Counted from the stretch's first letter, positions 15,868-23,312 are shown. The stretch: 50,080 nucleotides of DNA from Actinomycetota bacterium (GCA_030123765.1 JASJXX010000008.1:1-50080); one strand, 5' to 3'. Program-made: numbers and translations. The notes: generated from the sequence alone by a model not told the origin.

Positions 15868-16625
15868 GACTCACCGTTCTCGGATCCACCGCAGGGGCAC
15901 CCTCGCGGACGAACCCCGCGTCGGGTTACCTCGTCGAGTGCGATGACGTGTCGATCTGGCTCGATGCGGGCACCGGCACATTCATGGAACTCGCGCAGAG
16001 GATCGACCCGGGGACGCTCGACGCCGTCGTGATCTCACACATCCACGTCGACCACTGCGCAGACTTATACGGGCTGTACGGGTACCTCGCATTCGGGCCG
16101 TCGGGGGATGTGCCCGTGAAAGTGTTCGCTCCTCGGGACGCCGCGGCACACCTCGCCGCGTTCGCCAGGGCCACGAAGGAGCACGTGTTCAACGTCGTGC
16201 TCGACATCGAGGAGGTCGAGCCGGGAGTCGAAGTAGCGGTTGGGGATGTCACACTGAGGTTCGGAGACGCCGTCCACCCGGTTCCCTCCCTCGTTACGCG
16301 TGTTGAGGCGCGAGGCGTGTCGCTCGTGTATTCAGGGGACACGGGCCCGGGAGGGGACCTCGTGGAGATCTCCGCGGGAGCAGACGTGCTGCTGTGCGAA
16401 GCTTCACTGCAGGGTGTGCGCGATAGTCAGACGTACCCGTACCACCTCACGGCGCGAGAGGCGGGGGAGGCCGCGGCGCGGGCAGACGCTCGCCAGCTGA
16501 TCGTGACACACGTCGGTGCTCTGATGGATCCTCAGGTGAGTGTCGATGAGGCGTCCGCAGCTTTCGCTGGTCCGGTCGAGTACGCCGCACAAGGAAGAGT
16601 GTTCGCATTCGAAGGTAGGGAGTGA
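15864..16625 (+). CDS. MBL-fold metallohydrolase (Rv1339-like phosphodiesterase)
   Basis: A 253-residue metallo-beta-lactamase-fold enzyme with the zinc motif HIHVDH (about residues 56-61) and later metal ligands in HPVPS and SGDTGP. Order and length match the gene before rph in Actinomycetota, represented by M. tuberculosis Rv1339, reported as an atypical class II cyclic-nucleotide phosphodiesterase; tRNase Z is a related but distinct family. I chose the ATG at 15864, which overlaps the upstream stop, over a GTG 9 nt earlier. The gene ends in a GTGA overlap with rph. Zinc-hydrolase identity is firm and the substrate is inferred from synteny. Confidence 0.85.
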   Translation: MRLTVLGSTAGAPSRTNPASGYLVECDDVSIWLDAGTGTFMELAQRIDPGTLDAVVISHIHVDHCADLYGLYGYLAFGPSGDVPVKVFAPRDAAAHLAAFARATKEHVFNVVLDIEEVEPGVEVAVGDVTLRFGDAVHPVPSLVTRVEARGVSLVYSGDTGPGGDLVEISAGADVLLCEASLQGVRDSQTYPYHLTAREAGEAAARADARQLIVTHVGALMDPQVSVDEASAAFAGPVEYAAQGRVFAFEGRE

Positions 16626-17329
16626 CGATGAGAACGAAACGAGCGAATGATGAACTGCGAACGGTGAAGATCACCCGAGGGTTCACGGAGATGACTCCGG
16701 GCTCCGTCCTGATCGAGATGGGCAGAACCCGGGTGCTGTGCACCGTCTCCCTTGATGACGACGTTCCTCCATGGATGAAGAAGTCAGGGAGTGGTTGGGT
16801 GACTGCCGAGTACTCGATGCTCCCAGGGTCCAGCCCGGAGCGCGTTCGTCGGAGTTCTATCAATGGTGGGCGCACGAAGGAGATACAGCGACTCATCGGG
16901 CGGTCACTCCGCGCGGCGGTCGATATGGAAGCTATGGGTCCGATCACCGCGAGGATCGACTGCGATGTGCTGCAGGCAGACGGTGGGACGCGCACAGCGT
17001 CGATAACGGGGGCATGGATTGCGCTCGCCGACGCGTTCGACTCCTGGGTGCGCGACGGGAAGATGGAGAAGAACCCGATTGCGCTGAATGTAGCTGCAAT
17101 CTCGGTCGGGGTACTCGACGGAGTGCCGATGCTCGATCTCGAATACACGGAGGACGTCCTTGCAGACGTGGACGCGAACATAGTTATGACCGGGAGAGGC
17201 GAGCTGATCGAGGTGCAGGGCACAGCGGAGAGGAATCCGTTCACGAGGGAACAGCTTGACACGATGCTCGACTACGCCACCGAGGGTATCGAGACGTTGG
17301 TGGCGATGCAGAACGACGCGCGGTCATGA
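16622..17329 (+). CDS. rph: Ribonuclease PH
   Basis: Phosphorolytic 3'-5' exoribonuclease that trims tRNA 3' ends. The 235-residue length is typical. Visible family segments are GRTRVLCTVS near residue 34-43, the phosphate-binding IQRLIGRSLRA region, and the catalytic acidic stretch DCDVLQADGGTRTASI, followed by the second core repeat ending NPFTREQLD. The GTG at 16622 overlaps the MBL stop; an ATG two codons later is equally possible. rdgB starts within the last bases of this gene (ATGA). Confidence 0.96.
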   Translation: MTMRTKRANDELRTVKITRGFTEMTPGSVLIEMGRTRVLCTVSLDDDVPPWMKKSGSGWVTAEYSMLPGSSPERVRRSSINGGRTKEIQRLIGRSLRAAVDMEAMGPITARIDCDVLQADGGTRTASITGAWIALADAFDSWVRDGKMEKNPIALNVAAISVGVLDGVPMLDLEYTEDVLADVDANIVMTGRGELIEVQGTAERNPFTREQLDTMLDYATEGIETLVAMQNDARS

Positions 17330-17922
17330 AGCGGCCCCACGGAGTCGTCGTCGCGTCGAAGAATGCAGACAAGATTGTGGAGGTTGAAGCGGTTCTCGCC
17401 GCGCTTGATCCCCCCGTTGAGGTGATCCCCGGGCACATCTGGGAGGACGTCGCCGAGACTCAGGACACCCTTGCAGGGAACGCGCTGTTGAAGGCGCGGG
17501 CTGTGGCGGCAGCGACGGGGCATGCTGCCATTGCGGATGACACGGGCCTGGAGGTCGATGCTCTCGACGGTGCACCCGGCGTGCACAGCGCGCGATACGC
17601 AGGGGAGAGCGCCACGTATGAGGAGAACGTGGAGAAGATGTTGCGTGAGCTTGGTGACGCGGAGGGTCGGGGAGCGCGGTTCCGCACTGCTGTGGCTCTC
17701 GTGACACCCGCAGGGGAGGAGCTCGTCGTTGAGGGCGTGCTCGAGGGGGTCATCACAAGGGAGCCCCGGGGTGACGGAGGCTTCGGCTACGACCCGATCT
17801 TTGAGGTAGTTGGCTCCGGCGGGGCCGACGGCCGCACTCTCGCCGAGATCCCCGCCGCTGAGAAGAATCGGATCTCCCATCGCGCCCAGGCCCTTCGCGC
17901 CCTCGCTGAGGTCCTCACCTAA
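17326..17922 (+). CDS. rdgB: XTP/dITP diphosphatase (RdgB/HAM1)
   Basis: House-cleaning nucleoside triphosphate pyrophosphatase that removes XTP, ITP and dITP. The 198-residue product shows the full family pattern: ASKNADKIVEV near residue 10, DDTGLEVDALDGAPGVHSAR around residues 66-85, GDGGFGYDPIF near 150 and EKNRISHRAQAL near 180. It overlaps rph by 4 nt, so it is the last gene of the membrane protein-MBL-rph-rdgB operon. It ends 25 nt before the convergent YbaK-type gene; no clear terminator is seen. Confidence 0.96.
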   Translation: MKRPHGVVVASKNADKIVEVEAVLAALDPPVEVIPGHIWEDVAETQDTLAGNALLKARAVAAATGHAAIADDTGLEVDALDGAPGVHSARYAGESATYEENVEKMLRELGDAEGRGARFRTAVALVTPAGEELVVEGVLEGVITREPRGDGGFGYDPIFEVVGSGGADGRTLAEIPAAEKNRISHRAQALRALAEVLT

Positions 17923-17947
17923 CACTCGGTGCGGTGATGAGGTGTGC

Positions 17948-18433
17948 CTACGTGGCGAGACCCTGGACGATGCGGGTGCCGTCGAGGCGCGTGAAGACTT
18001 CAGGGTCCACCTTGATCTTCATGTCGCGCGATCCGCCACCGACAACGACCCATTCTTGTTCCATTACTGCCGCGTCCACGAAGAGCGGGAGGTCGCGTGG
18101 CCGGCCGAAGGGTGTGACACCCCCGACGACCATCCCCGTGACGGCCGAGGTCACGTCAGATGACGCGAAGGAGACCTTGCGCACATCCATGAGCTGCCTG
18201 CCCATGCGGTTCACGTCAAGCCGTGTCGTCGCGAGGACGAGGAACATGGCGTGGACGCCTGAGGGTCGCTTCGACACGAGCACGATCGCGTTCGCCGACT
18301 GGTTCAGCGGTATCCCGTAGTGCTCGCAGAACAGTGCCGTGTCCGCGAGCTCGGGGTCGCACTCCATCGTTGAGAAATTGGCTTCGACGGCCGCCAAGGC
18401 GCGAGTCACAGCGGAGCGGATCTCGGCGGTCAA
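17948..18433 (-). CDS. YbaK/EbsC-type aminoacyl-tRNA deacylase
   Basis: Member of the YbaK/ProX-like family, which hydrolyses mischarged aminoacyl-tRNA. The C-terminal part RKVSFASSDVT through TGMVVGGVTPFG, then IKVDPEVFTRL, is the conserved core, with the Lys of RKVSF as the usual key residue. The start is unusual. The only strong ribosome-binding site (AGGAGG at 18464-18469) serves an ATG at 18459 in another frame, which opens a 9-codon ORF. That ORF ends TTGA, overlapping an in-frame TTG at 18433. I took that TTG as the start (161 residues). A TTG at 18463 in the same frame has no spacing from the AGGAGG; a GTG at 18409 is another option. Confidence 0.82.
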   Translation of the reverse strand: MTAEIRSAVTRALAAVEANFSTMECDPELADTALFCEHYGIPLNQSANAIVLVSKRPSGVHAMFLVLATTRLDVNRMGRQLMDVRKVSFASSDVTSAVTGMVVGGVTPFGRPRDLPLFVDAAVMEQEWVVVGGGSRDMKIKVDPEVFTRLDGTRIVQGLAT

Positions 18434-18459
18434 GATGTGGTGCCGATGCTCTCGGCCAT
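18430..18459 (-). promoter_or_regulatory. Nine-codon leader ORF with strong ribosome-binding site
   Basis: ATG at 18459 follows AGGAGG by 4 nt and encodes MAESIGTTS before TGA at 18432-18430. The TGA overlaps the TTG start proposed for the YbaK-type gene. It is either a coupling leader or a sign that the gene has a one-base frameshift near its start. Confidence 0.4.
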
Positions 18460-18597
18460 GCAACCTCCTGCGATGAGGCCAACACGTTACAACAGATGAC
18501 AGGCGGCCGATTTCGTGCCATCATGGCCGCACGGAGAGAGGAGGTGGTCCAAGAATGTCTGAATGTATTTGCAGGATCCCGGAGGTGGTCGAGCGCT

Positions 18598-18631
18598 AGC
18601 GCGACCAGCTGTGTACCAGCGGGGTCGCGCT
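18598..18631. repeat. Inverted repeat, terminator-like hairpin
   Basis: AGCGCGACC (18598-18606) pairs perfectly with GGTCGCGCT (18623-18631). The inner bases GCTG and CAGC can extend the stem across one mismatch. The plus side is followed by CCTCTTC, not a real T-run. It lies downstream of tRNA-Leu on the minus strand, so it may help end that transcript. Confidence 0.45.
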
Positions 18632-18670
18632 CCTCTTCGAGGTAGGTAGCGACTTCAACTTGGACCACCG

Positions 18671-18732
18671 GAACCCGGAGTATCGCACGTAGGTCCCGTG
18701 CGACGGCGAAACGCCGAGGACGCTCCGGGTTC
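18671..18732. ncRNA. Candidate branched RNA structure
   Basis: A 10-bp outer stem, GAACCCGGAG with CTCCGGGTTC, encloses two further perfect hairpins. One is TCGCACG/CGTGCGA (18683-18703) with a 7-nt loop; the other is CGGCG/CGCCG (18704-18716) with a 3-nt loop. This gives 22 perfect pairs in 62 nt arranged as a three-way junction. It is not a tRNA: the 7-nt loop lacks U33 on either strand and there is no T-arm. It sits 33 nt downstream of tRNA-Leu on the minus strand. Strand and function are unknown. Confidence 0.35.
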
Positions 18733-18764
18733 TTACGCGTCCAACGGACTCGTGGATCGGCTTG

Positions 18765-18846
18765 TGCGGGTGCCCGGACTCGAACCGGGACGCCTTGCGG
18801 CACCAGGTCCTAAACCTGGCGCGTCTGCCAATTCCGCCACACCCGC
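18765..18846 (-). tRNA. tRNA-Leu (UAG)
   Basis: Cloverleaf on the minus strand. The acceptor GCGGGTG pairs with CACCCGC and the discriminator is A. The anticodon stem CCAGG/CCTGG encloses loop TTTAGGA (anticodon TAG). A long variable arm and the GGTTCGAGTCC T-arm are present. The 3' CCA is not encoded. Confidence 0.95.
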
Positions 18847-18886
18847 GTGTGTGCTTGGCTTTGGTCCAGGGTAGTGCTGAAACGCC

Positions 18887-18911
18887 GAGGCCTCCGGCGT
18901 GCGGAGGCCTC
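18887..18911. terminator. Perfect 10-bp hairpin between tRNA-Lys and tRNA-Leu
   Basis: GAGGCCTCCG (18887-18896) pairs with CGGAGGCCTC (18902-18911) around a 5-nt loop. On the minus strand it follows tRNA-Lys by only 3 nt and is followed by GGCGTTTC, a poor T-run. It could be a processing or termination signal for tRNA-Lys. Confidence 0.5.
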
Positions 18912-18914
18912 TCG

Positions 18915-18989
18915 TGGGTCGCCTGGGACTCGAACCCAGAACCTACGGATTAAGAGTCCGTTGCTGCTGCCAAGTTGAGCTAGCGACCC
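18915..18989 (-). tRNA. tRNA-Lys (CUU)
   Basis: Acceptor GGGTCGC pairs with GCGACCC and the discriminator is A. The anticodon stem ACGGA/TCCGT encloses loop CTCTTAA (anticodon CTT). The T-arm GGGTTCGAGTCCC is intact and CCA is not encoded. The 3' end of the truncated gene upstream reads 10 nt into this tRNA; its TAG stop lies in the tRNA's first ten bases. Confidence 0.95.
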
Positions 18990-19408
18990 GTCCTGAGATG
19001 GTACCAAAGAGAGTCGTCTAACGGCCCGAAGGACTCGGCGATGACTTCGATCCACACCATGACGCGCTGCCAATAGTCGGACGCGCGCAGTGTGCGCACC
19101 CTACAAACGCCGTGCACCAGGTGGTTCTTTCGATGTCCGGTCCCTGCGGGCTTTATGAACGTTTTGTCGAAGCGAGCAGAACCTAGGTTGAGAGCATCTG
19201 ACCAGTAGTGCTTTGCTGCCGCTTCGTCATTGCCTTCGTGTAGATGGAGGCCGAGCTTGAATTCGGCGGCAGGATCCATGTAGTCGCGCACCCATCTGAT
19301 GAAGTAGCGGAGCGCCGCGGGGTCCGTGTTCGTGAGATCAAGATAGTTCCGGGTCTTTGATCCTTCCCCCCAATACAGAACGACAGCACCGACGAAGCGA
19401 GCGTCATC
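18980..19408 (-). pseudogene. N-terminally truncated gene remnant
   Basis: A well-coded minus-strand frame reads ...GAVVLYWGEGSK, then a LTNTDP motif, FKLGLHLHEGNDEAAAK, KTFIKPAGTGHRKN and RVMVWIEVI before TAG at 18982-18980. This matches my recollection of a family of actinobacterial hypothetical proteins of roughly 200 residues or more that carry a helix-turn-helix at the N-terminus. Here no ATG, GTG or TTG occurs in frame before the GTG at 19291, which lies in mid-domain, and the space for the N-terminal domain is occupied by tRNA-Pro. The frame stays open past 19471. I read it as a 5'-truncated remnant; a short product from 19291 (103 residues) or a non-standard start are alternatives. 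Confidence 0.5.
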
Positions 19409-19540
19409 CAGGCGTGACGTCGCGAAAGCTCTTGCTTCACGAAGAGAACGTATCGCGGGGCTAGGACAGAACTGTGTCGGTGTTGCGCTCTGCGCGATAA
19501 TGTCCCGGTCTGCCCCTCTTCGAGGTGGCAGAACCAGTAT

Positions 19541-19614
19541 CGGGCTGTAGCGCAGCTTGGAAGCGCACCTGCTTTGGGAGCAGGGGGTCGTCAGTTCAAA
19601 TCTGACCAGCCCGA
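19541..19614 (+). tRNA. tRNA-Pro (UGG)
   Basis: Acceptor CGGGCTG pairs with CAGCCCG and the discriminator is A. The anticodon stem CCTGC/GCAGG encloses loop TTTGGGA (anticodon TGG). The T-arm CAGTTCAAATCTG is present. No encoded CCA. Confidence 0.95.
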
Positions 19615-19666
19615 CGGAGACGAGCCCCCGCCTCGGCGGAGGCCGATCTCGTTCCGGTTACGTTGC

Positions 19667-20248
19667 CTATGGCTTCGTGGCGTGGATGAGCAGGTCGATT
19701 GCAGGGATGTCAGAGTCGTCGACGGGACGGAGGCGCTCGGCGAGTTCGACGATGTCGAGGCCCTTGAGGAAGGGCGCGATTCGCTCCGCGGTCCACAGGA
19801 TCTCTGGATAGGGAGGGCCACCGACGCCCTCCGTGAGGTTCCTGAGCGCGTGCCCGACGCCGATGAGCGTCCCCCCCGGCGCTAGAGCGGTTATGGCTCG
19901 GTCGAACAAGTTGCCGGTGTCGTCGTCGAGCATGTGAACGTACACGATCATCACCAGGTCGAAACGTCGTTCAGCCTCGTAGGAAGTGACGTCAGCAACG
20001 ACCCATTCGACGGACGTGTCGCCGGCGATCTGGCGCCCCTTCTCGATGCCTACCGGTGAGAAGTCGACCGCCGTCACATCCCAGCCGCCCCGTGCTAGCC
20101 AGATCGCGTTGCGACCCTCGCCGCACGCGAGATCGAGCGCCGTCCCCGGCGTGAGGCTCTCAACGATCGGTGGGAGGAACAGGTTCGGCTCTCCGGGCCA
20201 GACGAGTTCCTTCTCTTCGTATCGCGCGTCCCATCCGTGGCTGTCCAT
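19667..20248 (-). CDS. Class I SAM-dependent methyltransferase
   Basis: A 193-residue methyltransferase with SAM motif I LDLACGEGRNAIWLA near residue 38, the acidic motif II VTAVDFS, motif III VEWVVADV and FDLVMIVYVHM. The N-terminus WDARYEEKELVWPGEPN resembles TehB-like and UbiE-like stand-alone enzymes. The substrate is unknown. The ATG has TAAAGT 6 nt upstream, a leaderless layout. It is divergent from the AadB-like gene with only 40 nt between the starts, so the two promoters must overlap. Confidence 0.85.
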   Translation of the reverse strand: MDSHGWDARYEEKELVWPGEPNLFLPPIVESLTPGTALDLACGEGRNAIWLARGGWDVTAVDFSPVGIEKGRQIAGDTSVEWVVADVTSYEAERRFDLVMIVYVHMLDDDTGNLFDRAITALAPGGTLIGVGHALRNLTEGVGGPPYPEILWTAERIAPFLKGLDIVELAERLRPVDDSDIPAIDLLIHATKP

Positions 20249-20254
20249 ACGGGG

Positions 20255-20260
20255 ACTTTA
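20255..20260 (-). promoter_or_regulatory. -10 box (TAAAGT), leaderless layout
   Basis: On the minus strand TAAAGT ends 6 nt before the methyltransferase ATG at 20248. A GACAAT box 6 nt before the divergent ATG at 20289 could be the mirror promoter. Confidence 0.35.
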
Positions 20261-20288
20261 CGGTCGACACTGCTGCGACAATGGCGTG

Positions 20289-20900
20289 ATGGAGCACGAA
20301 TGGCAACCGATGTCGGTCAGCGAGGCCGCCACACGGTTCGCGCCCGCAGGCATCACATGGTGGATTGCGGGTGGTTACGCCATCGATCTCTTTCTGGGGT
20401 GGGAGACACGGCCCCACAGCGACCTGGATGTCGAGATATTCCGACGTGATAGCTCAGTCCTCTTTGACATCTTCGATGGGTGGGACATCCATGTTGTGGC
20501 AGAGGGTCGCCTTGAGCGATGGACGAACCCGGACGACCTTGCTCGGGATGTCTTCGGCGTCTGGCTCAGACCGGGCCCCCGAGAACCCTGGCAGGTCGAG
20601 ATCATGCTCACCGACGGGGATTACTCGCAGTGGCGCTTCCGGAGGGAGCCATCCATCACCATGCCGGGGGACCGCCTCATCCGCTTCACCCCGTATCGCA
20701 TCCCCTACTGCACTCCTGAGGTGCAGCTCCTCTACAAAGCGAGCGCGGCGAGATCCAAGGACGATGTCGATCTTGTCCGTTGTCTGCATCGCATGACCAC
20801 AAGCCAACGCACCTGGCTTGCAGAGGCGCTTCCGAAGACAAGCCCCGAACATCCCTGGATCAAGGTACTCTCGGCATCTCTTGGAGGGTTCTACGAATGA
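20289..20900 (+). CDS. AadB-like nucleotidyltransferase
   Basis: A 203-residue protein resembling the aminoglycoside 2''-adenylyltransferase family. It has WWIAGGYAIDLFLGWETR followed by the catalytic DxD at Asp45 and Asp47 (HSDLDVEIF), then WEVEIM-type strands (WQVEIMLTD). These features define a nucleotidyltransferase-fold transferase of small molecules. Chromosomal homologues are common and often do not confer resistance, so drug modification is not claimed. I chose ATG at 20289; a GTG at 20286 is adjacent, and the open frame further upstream overlaps the divergent methyltransferase. It sits between tRNA-Pro and the tRNA-Gly/Arg/His array. Confidence 0.75.
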   Translation: MEHEWQPMSVSEAATRFAPAGITWWIAGGYAIDLFLGWETRPHSDLDVEIFRRDSSVLFDIFDGWDIHVVAEGRLERWTNPDDLARDVFGVWLRPGPREPWQVEIMLTDGDYSQWRFRREPSITMPGDRLIRFTPYRIPYCTPEVQLLYKASAARSKDDVDLVRCLHRMTTSQRTWLAEALPKTSPEHPWIKVLSASLGGFYE

Positions 20901-20914
20901 AATCTGAAGGCGGG

Positions 20915-20920
20915 TATCCT
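20915..20920 (+). promoter_or_regulatory. -10 box for the tRNA-Gly/Arg/His array
   Basis: TATCCT lies 12 nt before the 5' end of tRNA-Gly, a suitable distance for a stable-RNA promoter. No good -35 at 16-18 nt. Confidence 0.35.
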
Positions 20921-20932
20921 ACGGCGGCGCTA

Positions 20933-21003
20933 GCGGGTGTAGCTCAATGGCAGAGCCCCAGCCTTCCAAGCTGGTCACGCGGGTTCGACTCCCGTCACCC
21001 GCT
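20933..21003 (+). tRNA. tRNA-Gly (UCC)
   Basis: Acceptor GCGGGTG pairs with CACCCGC and the discriminator is T. The anticodon stem CCAGC/GCTGG encloses loop CTTCCAA (anticodon TCC). The T-arm GGGTTCGACTCCC is intact. Confidence 0.95.
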
Positions 21004-21033
21004 CGACCGGTGGAAGTGGACCCCATCGGCTTA

Positions 21034-21107
<74 letters not shown>

Positions 21108-21129
21108 CAGCGGGTTCGCCCGCGCACAT

Positions 21130-21208
21130 GGTGGCCGTAGCTCAGCTCGGTTAGAGCACCTGGTTGTGGTCCAGGAAGTCGCGGGTTCAAATCCCGTCGG
21201 CCACCCCA
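21130..21208 (+). tRNA. tRNA-His (GUG)
   Basis: Acceptor GTGGCCG pairs with CGGCCAC, with the extra G-1 at 21130 opposite discriminator C73 as expected for tRNA-His. The anticodon loop is TTGTGGT (anticodon GTG). The 3' CCA appears to be encoded (21206-21208), unlike the other tRNAs here. Confidence 0.95.
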
Positions 21209-21210
21209 AA

Positions 21211-21247
21211 GTCTGCACTCCCTCTCGATAGGAGGGGGAGTGCAGAC
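21211..21247. terminator. 12-bp hairpin between tRNA-His and tig
   Basis: GTCTGCACTCCC (21211-21222) pairs perfectly with GGGAGTGCAGAC (21236-21247) around a 13-nt loop, starting 2 nt after tRNA-His. No T-run follows. It probably ends or protects the tRNA transcript, and it lies 24 nt before the tig start, so it may also shape the tig leader. Confidence 0.55.
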
Positions 21248-21270
21248 GTTCACGATGTCGAGGAGTGATC

Positions 21271-22707
21271 GTGCAGACCGAGGTCAGGGAATCAGGAAGA
21301 TTCGAGCGGACGCTTACCGTCCGTCTCGAGAACGAGGAGCTCGCGGACGCCAAGAAGAAGGCGGCGGCAAAGATCTCCAAGAATATGAGGATCAAGGGCT
21401 TCCGTCCGGGGAAGGCCCCGCTCTCGATCGTTGAACGCAACGTTGGCGCAGACTATCTGCGATCTGAAGCCATCGAGGGAGCCATCCAGGACGTCATCCC
21501 GGAGGCGATCAGCGAAGCCGGGCTCGATCCGGTGACCGTGCCGTCCATCTCGGCTGTTCGGGACGAGAACAAAGATGGAAGCATCGAGATCGACGTCGTC
21601 GTGACCATATGGCCGGTCCTTGACGCGCTTCCGGACTTCGGCGACATTGAGATCGAGGTCGAGACCACCGCCGTCACCGAGGACGAAGTTACCCAGCAAG
21701 TCGACGCACTCCGCGAGCAGTTCGCAGAGCTCTCCGACTACGAGGGCGAGCTCTCCGACGGTGACTTCGCGCTCATCGACATCGCCGTAGAGCATGAAGG
21801 CGAAGCGGTCGACTCGGCTGCAGCCAAGGACCTGATGTATGAGATCGGTTCGAACTCCTTCATTGAAGGCCTCGACGATCTCCTCACAGACGCATCCACC
21901 GGAACCTCCGTCAGCGGTGCGGGCACCCTCCCCGACGGATACTCGGAGAAGGGCGGGGAAGAGGTGACCCTCACCGTCACCATCAAGGAAGCCAAGCAGA
22001 AGATTCTCCCCGAGCTCACGGACGAGATGGTGGAGGAGGCGACCGAGTTCACGACAGCGGATGAGCTGATCGAAGCCATCGAGCGGAACATGCACGCCTA
22101 CAAGGTGCACACCCAGAGGGCCATACTCCAGGACAAGGTTCTCGAACACGTCGTAAATCAGGTCGACTTCGATCTCCCCGATGTGCTCCTCGACGTTGAG
22201 GTCGACGCCAGGGTCCGCAAGCTCGTGGCCCGACTCAAAGAGAGCGATATCTCCGTCGAGGACTACCTGAAGATGACTGGCCAGGACGAGGCGTCGTTCA
22301 TCGCTACCACGCGTGGTGAGGCCGACCGGGCACTCTCCACCCGGATCATCCTCGAATCGATCGCTGCGATCGAGAGATGGGACGTCACAGAACAGGATCT
22401 CGTCGACCACGTCGTGGCAGCCTTCCAGGTGTCTGAAGAGGAAGCGGTCACCGTCATCGAAGGCTGGACGGCCAATGGTCAAGTTGAAGCCCTGACGAGT
22501 GATATCCTTCGTGACCGGGCTCTCACCAGTCTCGTTGACTCGGCAACAGCGGTCGACCCTGATGGGAACCCCGTCGATCTGACTCCGGTCCTGATCGAAG
22601 ATGAGAAAGAGAAGAACACGGAAGATTCCGAAACCGACCCGGTTGAGGAAGACTTCGAAGTGTCCGATGATGAAGACATCACGGATGAGTCTGAGGAGCG
22701 AGTATGA
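21271..22707 (+). CDS. tig: Trigger factor
   Basis: Ribosome-associated chaperone. The N-terminal ribosome-binding domain has the signature GFRPGKAP near residue 46. A PPIase-like domain follows ([17 protein letters not shown] through [10 protein letters not shown], about residues 160-245), then the helical C-terminal arms. It ends in a strongly acidic tail of about 35 residues rich in Asp/Glu, as seen in several actinobacterial homologues. Two GTG codons compete: 21265 and 21271. GAGGAG lies 5 nt before 21271, and MQTEV aligns with the usual MQVSV start, so I chose 21271 (478 residues). Its end overlaps clpP by 4 nt. Confidence 0.95.
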   Translation: MQTEVRESGRFERTLTVRLENEELADAKKKAAAKISKNMRIKGFRPGKAPLSIVERNVGADYLRSEAIEGAIQDVIPEAISEAGLDPVTVPSISAVRDENKDGSIEIDVVVTIWPVLDALPDFGDIEIEVETTAVTEDEVTQQVDALREQFAELSDYEGELSDGDFALIDIAVEHEGEAVDSAAAKDLMYEIGSNSFIEGLDDLLTDASTGTSVSGAGTLPDGYSEKGGEEVTLTVTIKEAKQKILPELTDEMVEEATEFTTADELIEAIERNMHAYKVHTQRAILQDKVLEHVVNQVDFDLPDVLLDVEVDARVRKLVARLKESDISVEDYLKMTGQDEASFIATTRGEADRALSTRIILESIAAIERWDVTEQDLVDHVVAAFQVSEEEAVTVIEGWTANGQVEALTSDILRDRALTSLVDSATAVDPDGNPVDLTPVLIEDEKEKNTEDSETDPVEEDFEVSDDEDITDESEERV

Positions 22708-23312
22708 GCTATCTGGTCCCGACCGTCGTAGAGAACACTCCAAGGGGAGAACGCGCTTTTGACATCTACAGCAGGCTGCTCAAGGATCGCATCGTGTTCC
22801 TTGGAACACCGATCGATGACGGGGTAGCGAACATCATCATGGCCCAGCTCCTCCACCTCGAAGGTGAGGACCCCGACAAGGACATCAACCTCTACATCAA
22901 CTCGCCCGGCGGATCCACAACAGCGCTCATGGCTATCTATGACACGATGCAGTTCGTCAAGCCCGATGTGTCCACGTACTGCATGGGACTGGCCGCCTCG
23001 GCGGCAGCGGTCCTTGTGGCTGCGGGAGCCAAGGGGAAGCGCTTCGCTCTCCCGCACAGCCGCATCATGATCCACCAGCCGCACATCTCGGGTCTCGGCG
23101 GTCAGGCGACCGACATCGAGATCCATGCACGCGAGATACTCAAGACGCGTGAGGAGATCAACGAGATCCTTGCGAAGCACACAGGCCAGCCCCTCGCAAC
23201 TGTCCAGGCAGACACAGAGCGCGACTACTGGCTCGGTGCTCAAGAAGCGGTTGAGTACGGTGCCATCGACTCCATACTCATCGCCCGTCATCTCGAAGCA
23301 GTCTCGACGTAG
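22704..23312 (+). CDS. clpP: ATP-dependent Clp protease proteolytic subunit
   Basis: Serine peptidase core of the ClpXP machine. The 202-residue product has the catalytic triad Ser99 (GLAASAAAV), His124 (MIHQP) and Asp174 (TERDYWLGA), and the SPGGS oxyanion segment at 67-71. The ATG overlaps the tig stop and clpX follows 11 nt later, so tig, clpP and clpX form one operon. Only one ClpP is seen here, whereas many Actinomycetota have two adjacent copies. Confidence 0.97.
   Translation: MSYLVPTVVENTPRGERAFDIYSRLLKDRIVFLGTPIDDGVANIIMAQLLHLEGEDPDKDINLYINSPGGSTTALMAIYDTMQFVKPDVSTYCMGLAASAAAVLVAAGAKGKRFALPHSRIMIHQPHISGLGGQATDIEIHAREILKTREEINEILAKHTGQPLATVQADTERDYWLGAQEAVEYGAIDSILIARHLEAVST

Larger units (their letters stand above)
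18464..18764. other. Gene-free stretch with hairpins
   Basis: No convincing coding frame. A long minus-strand frame crosses it, but it starts inside tRNA-Leu, runs out of frame through the YbaK-type gene and lacks recognisable domains. Two strong secondary structures lie here, at 18598-18631 and 18671-18732; otherwise I see nothing. Confidence 0.5.

Noticed and set aside
18671-18732. Degenerate tRNA
   Set aside because: A 7-bp stem with 7-nt loop resembles an anticodon arm, but U33, a T-arm and a proper acceptor-to-T-stem arrangement are missing on both strands.
18216-18803. 195-residue minus-strand open frame
   Set aside because: It begins inside tRNA-Leu, runs antiparallel-free but out of frame through the YbaK-type gene, is Arg/Pro-rich and shows no domain; it also crosses the structured RNA element.
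20289-20900. Acquired aminoglycoside-resistance gene
   Set aside because: The fold and DxD motif match, but there is no integron, cassette or transposase nearby and base composition matches the surroundings; only the family level is supported.
21292-22743. 483-residue minus-strand open frame opposite trigger factor
   Set aside because: It is a shadow of tig on the opposite strand; composition is skewed and no family features appear, while the plus strand has clear tig motifs.
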